A DNA stretch of 64,000 nt. It comes from an alpha proteobacterium BAL199 (GTDB taxonomy: Bacteria > Pseudomonadota > Alphaproteobacteria > Thalassobaculales > Thalassobaculaceae). Below, one piece after another: positions 7,937-16,385 of the stretch. Each line of letters opens with the position of its first letter. The stretch's first letter is position 1. A program made the translations under genes and the position numbers. The notes beneath the pieces were generated by a model. It had not been told where the DNA came from. It saw nothing but the letters and a program-made list of their open reading frames with translations, and did no database searches. The stretch covers positions 1 to 64,000 of the forward strand of contig ABHC01000017.1 of the NCBI GenBank assembly GCA_000171835.1, written 5' to 3'.

Positions 7937-7963
7937 CGCATCGCTCGAAACGGGTTGAGTCGG

Positions 7964-8842
7964 CTATTTGGGGCCGGCCCAGGCGTCCATCTTGTCGAGC
8001 TTCATCTGGCGCTTCTCGCCATCCGGCAGCTTCCAGTTGAAGCCGAACGCCGCACCTTCCCACGAGCCGTAGGTCGGGTTGGCGATCATGATCCATTCAC
8101 GGCCCCAGCGGTCCTGGTTGGCCTTGTAGAAGGCTACGCGCTCGGCCGGGGTGCCATCGGAATCGTCGGTGAAGTCACCGAGGTTGTCGCCGATGTTCAG
8201 CAGCACCCGGTGGGTGGCGCCGACCGCCATGCGACGCGGGCTCTTGGCCGACTTCTTCCACTCTTCCTTCTCGCCGCGGACCAGCACCATCTCACCCGCG
8301 TCGTCGACCGGGTAGCCGAACTTCTTCAGGTTCTCGATGGTGGCCTTCTCCTCGACGTCCTTGCGGTTCGAGATGTAGTAGATCGCCACCCCCTTGGACT
8401 GGGCGTACTTGATGAACTCGAGCGACCCCGGGATCTGGCGGGACGTCACCGTGTTCACATACGGCGTCCAGGTCTTGGAGCTGAAGCTGTTGCCGGTCTT
8501 CACGGTCCAGGCCTGATACTCGGAGTTGTCGAGCACGGTCTCGTCGATGTCGAGGATCACCGCCGTCGGCTTGTCCTCATAGCTGTCGCCCTGCTCGCCC
8601 GGCAGCGCCGTCCATTTCTTGTCGGCCAGTGCTTCGTCCAGCCGCAGACGCGCCAACGCGTACATTGCGTAGGTGTTGGCCTTGAATTCCACCGCGTTCT
8701 GCGTCCAGTAGGTGGCGTTCAAGCCGTCGTTCTGTGGCGGTTCGTCAGCGTAGACCGTGCTGGCGGCTCCTGCAGCGGCAAGCGCAATTACGCTGGCCGC
8801 GAGCAACCCGCCCAGCGGGCGGCGGCGCGTCGTGTCGGACAT
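7964..8842 (-). CDS. Secreted HAD acid phosphatase, 5'-nucleotidase e(P4) type
   Basis: A 292-residue exported phosphatase of the class C / lipoprotein e(P4) family. The start (MSDTTRRRPLGG) opens a signal peptide with a hydrophobic core and probable cleavage after the alanine of VYA; no lipobox cysteine is present, so it is likely periplasmic rather than anchored. The nucleophile motif DIDETVLDN (DxDxT) is intact, followed by YYISNRKD and the late acidic motif GDNLGDFTDD. It should remove phosphate from nucleotides or other small phosphomonoesters outside the cytoplasm. The frame continues upstream, but the signal peptide and the GAGAGAG site fix the start. Confidence 0.9.
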   Translation of the reverse strand: MSDTTRRRPLGGLLAASVIALAAAGAASTVYADEPPQNDGLNATYWTQNAVEFKANTYAMYALARLRLDEALADKKWTALPGEQGDSYEDKPTAVILDIDETVLDNSEYQAWTVKTGNSFSSKTWTPYVNTVTSRQIPGSLEFIKYAQSKGVAIYYISNRKDVEEKATIENLKKFGYPVDDAGEMVLVRGEKEEWKKSAKSPRRMAVGATHRVLLNIGDNLGDFTDDSDGTPAERVAFYKANQDRWGREWIMIANPTYGSWEGAAFGFNWKLPDGEKRQMKLDKMDAWAGPK

Positions 8843-9018
8843 GATGTGCCTCTCTCGTTCCCTGTGAACCCGATGCCTGCATTCCCGGTTCGGCCCCGTC
8901 GTTCCACGCGGTCGGCTGCCGTCGGTTGCCGCTATGTTGCAGGCGATCGGGATCGTGGGCCAAGCGCAATCGCATGGCGAGCATTTCGCGGGCCGTGAGT
9001 CCAATCGATGCAGCGCAA

Positions 9019-10014
9019 TCAGGGTCGGACGATGGTGGCCCAGGTCTCCCGCAGCCATACCGCACAGGCGATCGACTGTTCGAACAGCGAGTAGCGGCAG
9101 CCTTCGCCGTAGTCGAGGTTGGGAATGAACTCGGTGCTGATCTGGCCGAGCAGACTGGTCGGGTCGGTGGCGTGCTTGCGCATCAACTGACGGACGACAT
9201 CCTTCCACGGCTCCAGCCGGGCGGCATCCCAGTCGGCGTGGTAGTTGCCGGGACCGGGATCGGTGAACGGGTACTGGATGCCGCGCCCGGGCTTGCCGTC
9301 GGGGCCGGTGGCGGCAGTGTTGCGCGGATTGTTCGGCACCGCCGCACGGGCATGGCAGTGCCGCACCCAGCCGGCGTCGATCCAGGTGCCGCAGACATGG
9401 CCTGGTATGGCCGGGTCCAGGATCAGCGCGCCGGACTCAACGTCGTCGCGGATGCCGGAGACGTCCTGCTCCTCCGGGTGGTCGATCTTGAAGATCACGT
9501 GGCTGTGGTCGAGGGTCATCCGGTAGGGCAGGCCGCGTGCCTCGACTAGACGCGCGACAGCGGCGACCCGGCGGAAATCCTCCGACCACATGTTCACGTG
9601 GATCTCGAAGCAGGGCTGCACGCCACGCTTCTCGCCCTCCTCGAACGCGAAGGCATAGAAGTCCGCGACCTCCTGGTCGGTCGCCGGCCGGCCGTCGGCG
9701 CGGTTCACCTTGACCTGGACGTTGTGGATGGTCGAGCCGAGGCGGCGCGCTGTCTCCAGGTTCTTGACCAACAGCAGCTCGTCCTGGCCCAGGGCATAGA
9801 ACCAGCCGCCGCAGCGTACCGGTATCCCGTACTTCTCGCTGGCTCGCGCGAAGTCGTCGATCTGGTCCGGGTCGGGGGTCTTGTCGACATAGTCGAACAC
9901 CCCGGCGTCGCGGACCATTGCGAAGCGGGTGTCGACGTCGGGCATCGGGTCGGCGTGGGTGTGCTTGATGCCGTTGGTCTGGATGCCGATCGGCAGGGCC
10001 TTGGCGGTGGGCAC
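9019..10014 (-). CDS. TIM-barrel sugar isomerase/epimerase-like protein
   Basis: A 331-residue protein of the xylose isomerase-like TIM-barrel superfamily. Visible barrel segments include IGIQTNGIKHTHAD, EIHVNMWSEDFRR, MTLDHSHVIFK with likely metal-binding histidines, and a late WIDAGWVRHCHAR. The likely start is the GTG at 10014, five bases after the stop of the PhyH gene; the longer frame overlaps that gene. Same-strand spacing implies co-transcription with the PhyH oxygenase, and a divergent LacI regulator suggests induction by a carbohydrate-like compound. The substrate cannot be named from sequence. Confidence 0.72.
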   Translation of the reverse strand: MPTAKALPIGIQTNGIKHTHADPMPDVDTRFAMVRDAGVFDYVDKTPDPDQIDDFARASEKYGIPVRCGGWFYALGQDELLLVKNLETARRLGSTIHNVQVKVNRADGRPATDQEVADFYAFAFEEGEKRGVQPCFEIHVNMWSEDFRRVAAVARLVEARGLPYRMTLDHSHVIFKIDHPEEQDVSGIRDDVESGALILDPAIPGHVCGTWIDAGWVRHCHARAAVPNNPRNTAATGPDGKPGRGIQYPFTDPGPGNYHADWDAARLEPWKDVVRQLMRKHATDPTSLLGQISTEFIPNLDYGEGCRYSLFEQSIACAVWLRETWATIVRP

Positions 10015-10019
10015 CGCGG

Positions 10020-10922
10020 TCAGCCCATCATCGCGAACGCGCTGCGCGCACCGCCGGATTTCTGGGTCTTGAAGATCGAGCCGGCGTCCGGGGCCGGCGG
10101 CAGCGGGACGCGGACCGGATTGGCCTCGACCCGAGGCTGGGTGGTCGGCTGGCCGCAGATCATCCGGGTGTGCAGGTCTTCCCACAGCTCGCGCTGCGGC
10201 AGGCGCTGGTAGTATGAGGCACCGCCGACCAGCGGCCAGGCGTCGGCTGCCAAGCATTCATAGAACAGGATCAACCGGTTGCGGTCACTCATGTTCGGAG
10301 CCGAGCCATGCAGGGTGCGCACGTGGTGGACGGTCATCGATCCGGCCTTGCCGGTCAGGGTGACGATCTTGTCCTTGTGGAAATCAGGGTCGCTCGGATC
10401 GACGGCTCCGCAGAACACGCCGTCGGCGTTGGTGTGCGCCAGCACCGGGCCCTTGTGCGAGCCGGGGATGACCTGCAACGGGCCGTTGGCCTCGTCTACG
10501 TCGCCGAGCATCAGTCCGACCGCCAGCAGGTCGTCGTTGGTGTGCGGGTAGAATGCCCAGTCCTGGTGCCACTCGACCGCCGCTCCGCCGCCCGGCGCCT
10601 TGGTGTTCAACTTGGCGGTGCTGAGTGCCACGTTCGGGCCGAGCAAGGTCTTCAGCACCGTGGTGATGCGGCTGTTCACCAGGGTTTCCTGGTACACTGG
10701 GTGCTGCTTGTGCGGCAGCTTGATTCGGGTCAGGCGCGGATTGGCCGCCGAGTGCCCGTCGTCCAGGTCGTAGATGTCGTTGCTCTCGGTTATGGCGCGC
10801 GACTTCTCGATCAGGTCGTGGGTCACCCGCTGCAGCGCGTCGAGCTGTGCTGGGGTGACCGCGTTCTCGACCATCAGGTAGCCGTTCTCGCGGTAGAACG
10901 CGACGTCGTCGGTGCTGAGCAT
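10020..10922 (-). CDS. PhyH-family Fe(II)/2-oxoglutarate dioxygenase
   Basis: A 300-residue phytanoyl-CoA dioxygenase-like enzyme. The iron triad is readable as H119-Q-D121 (EWHQDWAFYPH) and a distal H205 (VRTLHGSAPN), with R216 placed to hold 2-oxoglutarate (SDRNR). The ribosome site GAGGAG lies before the ATG. It heads an operon with the TIM-barrel isomerase and faces a LacI regulator across a palindrome-bearing promoter. Family members hydroxylate diverse small molecules, so no substrate is claimed. Cytoplasmic, with no signal peptide. Confidence 0.88.
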   Translation of the reverse strand: MLSTDDVAFYRENGYLMVENAVTPAQLDALQRVTHDLIEKSRAITESNDIYDLDDGHSAANPRLTRIKLPHKQHPVYQETLVNSRITTVLKTLLGPNVALSTAKLNTKAPGGGAAVEWHQDWAFYPHTNDDLLAVGLMLGDVDEANGPLQVIPGSHKGPVLAHTNADGVFCGAVDPSDPDFHKDKIVTLTGKAGSMTVHHVRTLHGSAPNMSDRNRLILFYECLAADAWPLVGGASYYQRLPQRELWEDLHTRMICGQPTTQPRVEANPVRVPLPPAPDAGSIFKTQKSGGARSAFAMMG

Positions 10923-10996
10923 GGGAGCGTCTCCTCGTGGTCACCGGCCATCACCGCATGTCGGCGTGCCGTCCGGCTTCTCCATCTGACGGGAGT

Positions 10997-11012
10997 ATGT
11001 TATCGATAACAT
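10997..11012. promoter_or_regulatory. LacI-type operator 1
   Basis: ATGTTATCGATAACAT is a perfect 16-base palindrome with a central CG, the expected form of a LacI/GalR-family operator. It sits in the shared promoter between the PhyH operon and the LacI-family gene. Confidence 0.75.
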
Positions 11013-11029
11013 TGTTGAGTCAATGCGGA

Positions 11030-11045
11030 ATGGTATCGATGTCAT
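11030..11045. promoter_or_regulatory. LacI-type operator 2
   Basis: ATGGTATCGATGTCAT matches operator 1 at 13 of 16 positions, and its centre lies 33 bases away (about three helical turns), which would suit cooperative binding. It overlaps the first codons of the longest possible LacI frame, an argument for the downstream GTG start. Confidence 0.6.
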
Positions 11046-11070
11046 TCTGCCGAGTTCTGGAGATCCGTTC

Positions 11071-12117
11071 GTGACCGACGCTCTGCTTGCGCCGCGGAAG
11101 TGGGTGACCATGCAGGACGTCGCCCTGGCGGCCGGCGTGTCCACGATCACTGTGTCCCGTGTGTTGCGCACGCCAGAGAAAGTCAAAGTGGCGACCCGCG
11201 AGCGGGTGGCGGCGGCGGTTCGCGACCTCGGCTACGTCCCTGACCAGGTGGCGGGCAGCCTGTCTTCACGGGAAAGCCGGCTGGTAGCCGCCCTGGTCTC
11301 GACCCTGGCCGGCTCGGTGTTCGCCTCGACCGTCGATGGCTTGGCGCAGAGTCTGCGCGATGAAGGCCATCAGTTGATGCTCGGGACTACCGAGTACTCC
11401 AGCGCCAGCGAACAGGCGCTGATCGCCACTGCGCTGAGCCGGCGGCCCGACGGCATGGTGCTGACCAGCGGCGAGCACACCCCGGCGGCTCGCGCCATGC
11501 TGGCCGGCTCAGGTGTTCCGGTTGTTGAAGTCTGGGAACTGCCGGACGACCCGATCGACATGGCGGTCGGCTTCTCCAACATCGAGGCCGGGCGGGCGAT
11601 TACCGAGGCGCTGTACCAGATTGGACACCGACGGATCGGTTTCGTCGGTGGCGGCATCCGGCGCGATGGCCAGTCGAGCGAGGGCGACCGGCGCGGCCGG
11701 CTGCGCCGCGAGGGCTATGAGGCGGTGCTCGCGGCCCACGGGCTGGGCGAGCCGCGGGTTGTGCCAAACCCCACTGACGGCTCGATGGTGGAGCGTGGAG
11801 CGCGCGACCTAGCCGCGTTGCTGGAGCGCTGGCCTGACACCGACGCGGTGTTCTGCTCCAGTGACTCGGTCGCGCTGGGCGCCCTCAGCGAGGCGCGCAG
11901 GCGTGGAATCGACGTGCCGGGAACCCTGGCGGTTGCCGGCTTTGGCGATTTCGAGATGGCCGGTGAGTCCGGTCTCGGCCTGACCACGGTGCGCATTCCC
12001 GGCTACGCGATCGGTGCCGAGGCGGGCCGCCTGCTGCTGGCCCGCAAGCGTGGCGAGGCCACGGGGCCGCGCATTCTCGACCTGGGTTTCGAGGTCGTGC
12101 GGCGTGCGACGGCGTGA
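11071..12117 (+). CDS. LacI-family transcriptional regulator
   Basis: A 348-residue repressor from the GTG at 11071, which has GGAG eight bases upstream. An ATG at 11023 in the same frame would place operator 2 inside the gene and is less likely. The helix-turn-helix is TMQDVALAAGVSTITVSRVL near the N-terminus, followed by a periplasmic-binding-protein-like effector domain (FSNIEAGRAITEALYQIGHR, then AVFCSSDSVALGAL). It is divergent from the PhyH and isomerase operon and presumably represses both it and itself until a ligand binds. The GntR type of LacI proteins is the closest in feel, but the ligand is unknown. Confidence 0.9.
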   Translation: MTDALLAPRKWVTMQDVALAAGVSTITVSRVLRTPEKVKVATRERVAAAVRDLGYVPDQVAGSLSSRESRLVAALVSTLAGSVFASTVDGLAQSLRDEGHQLMLGTTEYSSASEQALIATALSRRPDGMVLTSGEHTPAARAMLAGSGVPVVEVWELPDDPIDMAVGFSNIEAGRAITEALYQIGHRRIGFVGGGIRRDGQSSEGDRRGRLRREGYEAVLAAHGLGEPRVVPNPTDGSMVERGARDLAALLERWPDTDAVFCSSDSVALGALSEARRRGIDVPGTLAVAGFGDFEMAGESGLGLTTVRIPGYAIGAEAGRLLLARKRGEATGPRILDLGFEVVRRATA

Positions 12118-12218
12118 GCAGTTCAACGAACAAGGCTTGGACTCACCGTACCCCCTTGAACGGTATCTGAAACGCCGGTCAACTATGAAGCGTGGAAGCT
12201 GCCGGTCGGAGAAGGGCT

Positions 12219-12689
12219 ATGGCACGAAAGCTATCGGCCAACTTCAGCCTCGAAGAATTGTGCAAGAGCCAGACGGCCGTCCGGCTGGGCATCGACAACC
12301 TGCCACGGGAGCCCGAGGGCGCTGCAATCGTCGCCAATCTGACTCGGGTGTGCGAGCGAATCCTGCAGCCGGTCCGAGAGCATTTCGGTGTGCCGTTTGC
12401 GCCGTCAAGCGGCTACCGATGCCTGGTGCTCAACACCGCGATCGGCTCGAAGAGCACGTCGCAGCACGTCAAGGGCGAGGCCGTGGACTTTGAGGTTCCC
12501 GGCGTGACCAACGCGCAACTCGCCGCCTGGATCCGGGACAACCTGGACTATGACCAACTGATCCTGGAGTTCTACGAATCTCATGACCCGACGAGCGGAT
12601 GGGTCCACTGCTCGATCACGGGTGGTCCGAACCGGAAGCAGCTTCTGACGATCAACAGGCAGGGGACCACGTCCGGCCTGCTGGTCTGA
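12219..12689 (+). CDS. Peptidase M15A-like murein peptidase
   Basis: A 156-residue protein with the D-Ala-D-Ala carboxypeptidase/M15A fold. Zinc-site residues are visible in SSGYRCLVLN, then SQHVKGEAVDFEV (His and Asp ligands) and WVHCSI (third histidine). A GGAGAAGG ribosome site precedes ATG. There is no signal peptide, so it resembles phage-type or cytoplasmic-stored endolysin domains more than exported carboxypeptidases. No other phage genes lie nearby, and it stands alone between the LacI gene and an MFS carrier. Confidence 0.85.
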   Translation: MARKLSANFSLEELCKSQTAVRLGIDNLPREPEGAAIVANLTRVCERILQPVREHFGVPFAPSSGYRCLVLNTAIGSKSTSQHVKGEAVDFEVPGVTNAQLAAWIRDNLDYDQLILEFYESHDPTSGWVHCSITGGPNRKQLLTINRQGTTSGLLV

Positions 12690-12702
12690 ACCGGCGGCGG
12701 TG

Positions 12703-13950
12703 TCAGTCGGGCGCCGCTGGCCGCGTCCCGGTCGCCAGGACGAACAAGGCGATCCCCGCCGCGGCTGCACCGCAACTGGCGATGGTTCCGCCGACCCCCA
12801 GAACACCGAACAACCAGGGACCGGCGGCGGTCGCCATCATCGCCGCGCCGATCACCATGGCTTGCCGCAACCGCAGAACGGCACCGAACGCATCACTGGT
12901 CAGGCGGCTGCCGAAGAATGTCAGCATCTGGACACCGGCCAACGCACCGCCCAGACCCGTGATGAACGCCAACAGCACCATGACTGGTAAGGCCGCTGAC
13001 GCTTCCAGAAACAGCAACGGCACGGGCAGCAGCATCAAACCCAGGCCGATCACCGCATAGCCGGTGAACAGCATTCGCCAGGGATTGCGCAGCTTCCAGG
13101 TGATCACGACCGCGTTGCCGATTAACTCACCCGCCGCTGAGCCGCCGAACAGCAGGGCGACCGAGGCAAGGCCTCCCGCGCTGAAGCCGACCTCTTGCGA
13201 GAACAGCACCGGAATTCCGACGGTGAAACCCAGCGACATTCCGGCGCTCCGCGCGCTGGTGGCCGAGAGGATCCACCACGCGCCGGGACAGCGGCAGGCG
13301 GCTGAGACACCGAAGCCGAGCCGGGCAAGCAGCGTGCGCGGGTTTGCGTTGCGCGGTGCCCGGTCGATGAGGTGCCGGCCGACCATGGCGACGGCCCCGG
13401 CCGACGCCAGGAAACTGATGGCGTTGGCGGTCAGCAGATGGACCGCCGGGCCGATCGCCAGCCACCCGGCGGCGATGAACGGACCGACGACCTGAGCCGA
13501 TCGGCTCGACGCATCGAACAAGCCGTTGGCGGCGCGCAGGCGTTCCGGCTGGGGCACCAGCAACGGCACACCCGATATGAGGGCGGGGGTCGTCAGCGCC
13601 GCAAACGCCGCCAGCACGACCGATGCCGTCACCAGCAGGGGCAGGGTAAGGCCGAACGTCAGGGCGGCCACTACCGCCAGGGCGCAGACCGCTGCGCTCA
13701 TCACATTCAACCAGATGATCAGGACTGGCCGCGGCACCAGATCGGCAACCGCGCCGCCGCCCAGGCTCACCGCCAGTGTCGCCGCGGACTGCGCGGCGAT
13801 CAGGAGCGACGCGTCCCCGCCGGCAAGGCCGACGGCGATCCAGACAGCGCCGACCCGGTACAACTCGGTCCCGATGGCGGACAGCGCCAGGCCGCTCCAC
13901 AGGATACGCACGTTACGGTCGTGCAGGAGGGCGACAAACGGGTGCGTCAT
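12703..13950 (-). CDS. MFS transporter
   Basis: A 415-residue integral membrane protein with about twelve hydrophobic segments spread over its length and the MFS_3 (EntS-like) pattern. It opens MTHPFVALLHDRNVRILWSG and has short charged loops such as DLVPRPVLI between segments 2 and 3, the usual position of the conserved MFS loop. Members of this group export small molecules such as siderophores or drugs, but no substrate is indicated here. It converges with the M15 peptidase gene, 13 bases apart, and no clear ribosome site is seen. Confidence 0.85.
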   Translation of the reverse strand: MTHPFVALLHDRNVRILWSGLALSAIGTELYRVGAVWIAVGLAGGDASLLIAAQSAATLAVSLGGGAVADLVPRPVLIIWLNVMSAAVCALAVVAALTFGLTLPLLVTASVVLAAFAALTTPALISGVPLLVPQPERLRAANGLFDASSRSAQVVGPFIAAGWLAIGPAVHLLTANAISFLASAGAVAMVGRHLIDRAPRNANPRTLLARLGFGVSAACRCPGAWWILSATSARSAGMSLGFTVGIPVLFSQEVGFSAGGLASVALLFGGSAAGELIGNAVVITWKLRNPWRMLFTGYAVIGLGLMLLPVPLLFLEASAALPVMVLLAFITGLGGALAGVQMLTFFGSRLTSDAFGAVLRLRQAMVIGAAMMATAAGPWLFGVLGVGGTIASCGAAAAGIALFVLATGTRPAAPD

Positions 13951-14384
13951 GGTATCGGCTTTGCGCTACTGAAGGCTCGATGCCTGAATGGCAGGTCGAC
14001 GATGGTCCATGGCGCGGCCATCGCTCTGCAAGCATTCGGTGCGTGCGGCGCACGATCCGTTGCGCAGTCGGCGCAAGTCTCTTGCCGGTATGAGTTTTTG
14101 GTGTGGTCTCTGTCGACTGCAACTCTCGGAACCAGTCCGGGTCGAGACCGGCTGCGGGTATTTGCTATGCCCGACTCGGCGGCGTAGCTGGATCGAACCG
14201 AATGTCGCGCCTACCACGACGGACATTCGCAGCACTCGAATGGCGATGCCTTGGACGGCTCCGGTATATCGGCGTACAGTGAATGTCCTCTGTCGGGTCG
14301 CAGTTCCTGCGTGACCGGCGCCGGTATCGACGTCTTGCCACGGCCTTCTGCGGCCCCTCGAACAACAGTTCGGGAGACGCGACG
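13951..14384. other. Gene-poor interval with one doubtful small frame
   Basis: About 430 bases between the MFS start and the DUF2189 start. Apart from the doubtful cysteine-bearing frame at 14090-14314 I see no gene, hairpin terminator or strong palindrome. Promoters of both flanking genes should be here. Confidence 0.4.
14090..14314 (+). CDS. Doubtful small zinc-ribbon-like frame
   Basis: A 74-codon frame opening MSFWCGLCRLQLSEPVRVET with cysteines spaced C-x2-C-x13-C-x4-C in the first 27 residues, which looks like a treble-clef or zinc-ribbon knuckle. The remainder is basic and featureless, and there is no ribosome site before ATG. It may be chance or a decayed gene; I list it because the stretch is otherwise empty. 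Confidence 0.22.
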   Translation: MSFWCGLCRLQLSEPVRVETGCGYLLCPTRRRSWIEPNVAPTTTDIRSTRMAMPWTAPVYRRTVNVLCRVAVPA

Positions 14385-15260
14385 ATGGCTGTCGAGCATC
14401 AAATTCGAAATCCGCTGGAGTGGGGCGTTGATCAGGTCAGACTGATTCAGTCGGCCCTGGGGCTGACCGGACGGGCGTTGGACGGCGCCGAGGCCGATCG
14501 ATACACCGCCCTGCCGCTGGTCCGGCGCATAGAGGTTGCCGACCTGCGCATGGTCCTGGTCAAGGGCTTGGCGGATTTTTCCGCCGCGCGGACCGACGTG
14601 CTGTTCCTCTGCCTGATCTATCCGGTCGTCGGCCTGTTCCTGATGTACATGGCGTTCGGATACGAAATGCTGCCGCTGCTGTTCCCGATGGCATCCGGGT
14701 TCGTCCTGATCGGACCGGTGGCGGCTGTTGGCCTCTACGAAATGAGCCGCCGGCGCGAGAAGGGACAGGAGGTGACCTGGGCGGACGCGTTCGGCGTGCT
14801 CCGTTCGCCGGCGTTCGGTGCGATCGTGGTGCTGGGCCTGCTGCTGCTGGCGATCTTCCTGAGTTGGCTGGTGATGGCCTATGCGATCTATTTCGGCACG
14901 CTCGGACCCGAGCCGCCGACCTCTGCCGGCGCCTTCGTTCGCGCTGTTCTGACCACCCCGGCCGGCTGGGCGATGATCATCGCCGGCATCGGTGTGGGCT
15001 TCCTGTTCGCGGTCCTGGTGCTGACGATCAGTGTGGTGTCGTTCCCGTTGCTGCTCGACCGCGACGTCGGCCTGTACCCGGCGATCGGCACGTCGATCCG
15101 CGCCGTGATGGCGAACCCACGCCCGATGGCCGCCTGGGGATTGATCGTCGCTGGCGGTCTGGTGCTTGGGTCGATTCCGCTGTTCATCGGCTTGGCGATC
15201 GCCATGCCGGTGCTCGGCCACGCCACCTGGCATCTGTACCGCAAGCTGGTGCCACGCTGA
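14385..15260 (+). CDS. DUF2189 integral membrane protein
   Basis: A 291-residue inner-membrane protein of the DUF2189 family, recognised by the N-terminal IRNPLEWGVDQVR and the motif VRRIEVADLRMVLVKGLADF before the first membrane segment. About six hydrophobic segments follow. The ATG at 14385 has CGGGAG upstream; the frame extends further up without support. The family is common in alphaproteobacteria and has no assigned function. Convergent with the NAT fusion gene, four bases apart. Confidence 0.85.
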   Translation: MAVEHQIRNPLEWGVDQVRLIQSALGLTGRALDGAEADRYTALPLVRRIEVADLRMVLVKGLADFSAARTDVLFLCLIYPVVGLFLMYMAFGYEMLPLLFPMASGFVLIGPVAAVGLYEMSRRREKGQEVTWADAFGVLRSPAFGAIVVLGLLLLAIFLSWLVMAYAIYFGTLGPEPPTSAGAFVRAVLTTPAGWAMIIAGIGVGFLFAVLVLTISVVSFPLLLDRDVGLYPAIGTSIRAVMANPRPMAAWGLIVAGGLVLGSIPLFIGLAIAMPVLGHATWHLYRKLVPR

Positions 15261-15263
15261 TGC

Positions 15264-16385
15264 CTACCGCCGCTGTACCGTGGCGGCCCGTTCGATGAGA
15301 GGGCGCCAGTCCGGGTCGACCGGCAGCCGGAAGGTGTCGCTCAGGGCAGTCTCGATGCCGGACGCATCGAGGAATCGCCTCTCGGACCGTCCATCGGTGT
15401 GGCGAACCGTGAATCGGTTGTCCAACAAGGTATACCGGGCATCGGCTGTGGTCCGCGCGACAATGAGATTGCGGGTGAAGTGCGAATCCGGATGCGTCGA
15501 GGTGTGCCAGTTGGCGACCTCGCAGTCCGACGGATGAAGCGGTTCGCGCGAGACTGTGTACATCGGCAGCCAGACGCCGTCCCGCCGGGCCTGAACCATC
15601 AACTCGTGTCCGAACGGGAACACCCGGAACGTCTCGTGCGCGGTCGGCTGCGGTTCGGCGGTGTCGAGCCGCAACGGCGCTGGCGGCACGCTGCTGCCGA
15701 ATCCAACATCGACCAACCACGGCCGGCCGTCGAGATGGACCTCCAGCAGCATGTGAGTGCGCGCCGATGGTGGACGGTCTGCCGGCACGCTCCAGCGAAC
15801 CCGCGCGGAGATCGGTTTCACCTGGAAGCCGACGGTGACCAGAACCCGTTGGAACAGTCCGTTGTGCTCAAAGCAGTACCCGCCGCGGCCGGCGCCGATC
15901 AACTTGGCGTCGACGGCGCTGGGGGCGACATTGATCCCCCGGCCCAGCAGCACGTCGATCGCCTCGAACGCGATTGCGTCCAGGTGGTGTCGGTGCAGCG
16001 CCTGGAGCGTTGCAAGGTCGGGCGTGCGTGGGCCGTCGTAGCCGATGCGGGCGAGGTAAGCATCCAAGTCCACCTTTGCCTCGGTATCCTGTCCGGAGAG
16101 ACGGTCGAGGATCTGGTGGACCGCGACCGGTGCATAGGCGTCGACCAGATGGATCGCCGGATGGCGGCCGGTGAAGGATGCCTTCACCCGGGCGCGGGTC
16201 ACGTCATCTACCCTGCCGCCGATCGCCAACAGGTCGAAATCGAGCGCGTCGAATTCCGCTGCGATGCGGTCCGGGTCGGTCGAGCCTGAAACCTGGATGC
16301 CAAGCTCGGCCAGGTCCTGCATCACGGTGTCGAGCACGATCCTGCTGATCCCCAACACCAGCACGCGGGCGCCGGCCGGGCTCAC
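15264..16385 (-). CDS. Arylamine N-acetyltransferase with N-terminal receiver-like domain
   Basis: A 373-residue fusion. Residues from about 105 are a complete arylamine N-acetyltransferase, which usually starts at this point (VDLDAYLARIGYDGP). The catalytic triad is C171 (GRGGYCFEH), H211 (ARTHMLLEV) and D226 (LVDVGFG), so acetyl-CoA-dependent N-acetylation should work. Residues 1-100 (ARVLVLGISRIVLDTVMQDL onward) read like a Rossmann/receiver fold but lack the phosphoacceptor aspartate. The start is GTG overlapping the flavin reductase stop as GTGA, showing translational coupling. The longer upstream frame is antisense to the reductase. Expression is likely driven by SoxR from the promoter before the reductase. 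Confidence 0.85.
   Translation of the reverse strand: MSPAGARVLVLGISRIVLDTVMQDLAELGIQVSGSTDPDRIAAEFDALDFDLLAIGGRVDDVTRARVKASFTGRHPAIHLVDAYAPVAVHQILDRLSGQDTEAKVDLDAYLARIGYDGPRTPDLATLQALHRHHLDAIAFEAIDVLLGRGINVAPSAVDAKLIGAGRGGYCFEHNGLFQRVLVTVGFQVKPISARVRWSVPADRPPSARTHMLLEVHLDGRPWLVDVGFGSSVPPAPLRLDTAEPQPTAHETFRVFPFGHELMVQARRDGVWLPMYTVSREPLHPSDCEVANWHTSTHPDSHFTRNLIVARTTADARYTLLDNRFTVRHTDGRSERRFLDASGIETALSDTFRLPVDPDWRPLIERAATVQRR

Noticed and set aside
8843-9208. N-terminal extension of the acid phosphatase frame
   Set aside because: A signal peptide and ribosome site mark the start at 8842; upstream codons show no family similarity.
12219-12689. M15 peptidase as evidence of a prophage
   Set aside because: No terminase, capsid, tail, integrase or holin genes surround it; it is a lone gene among housekeeping neighbours.
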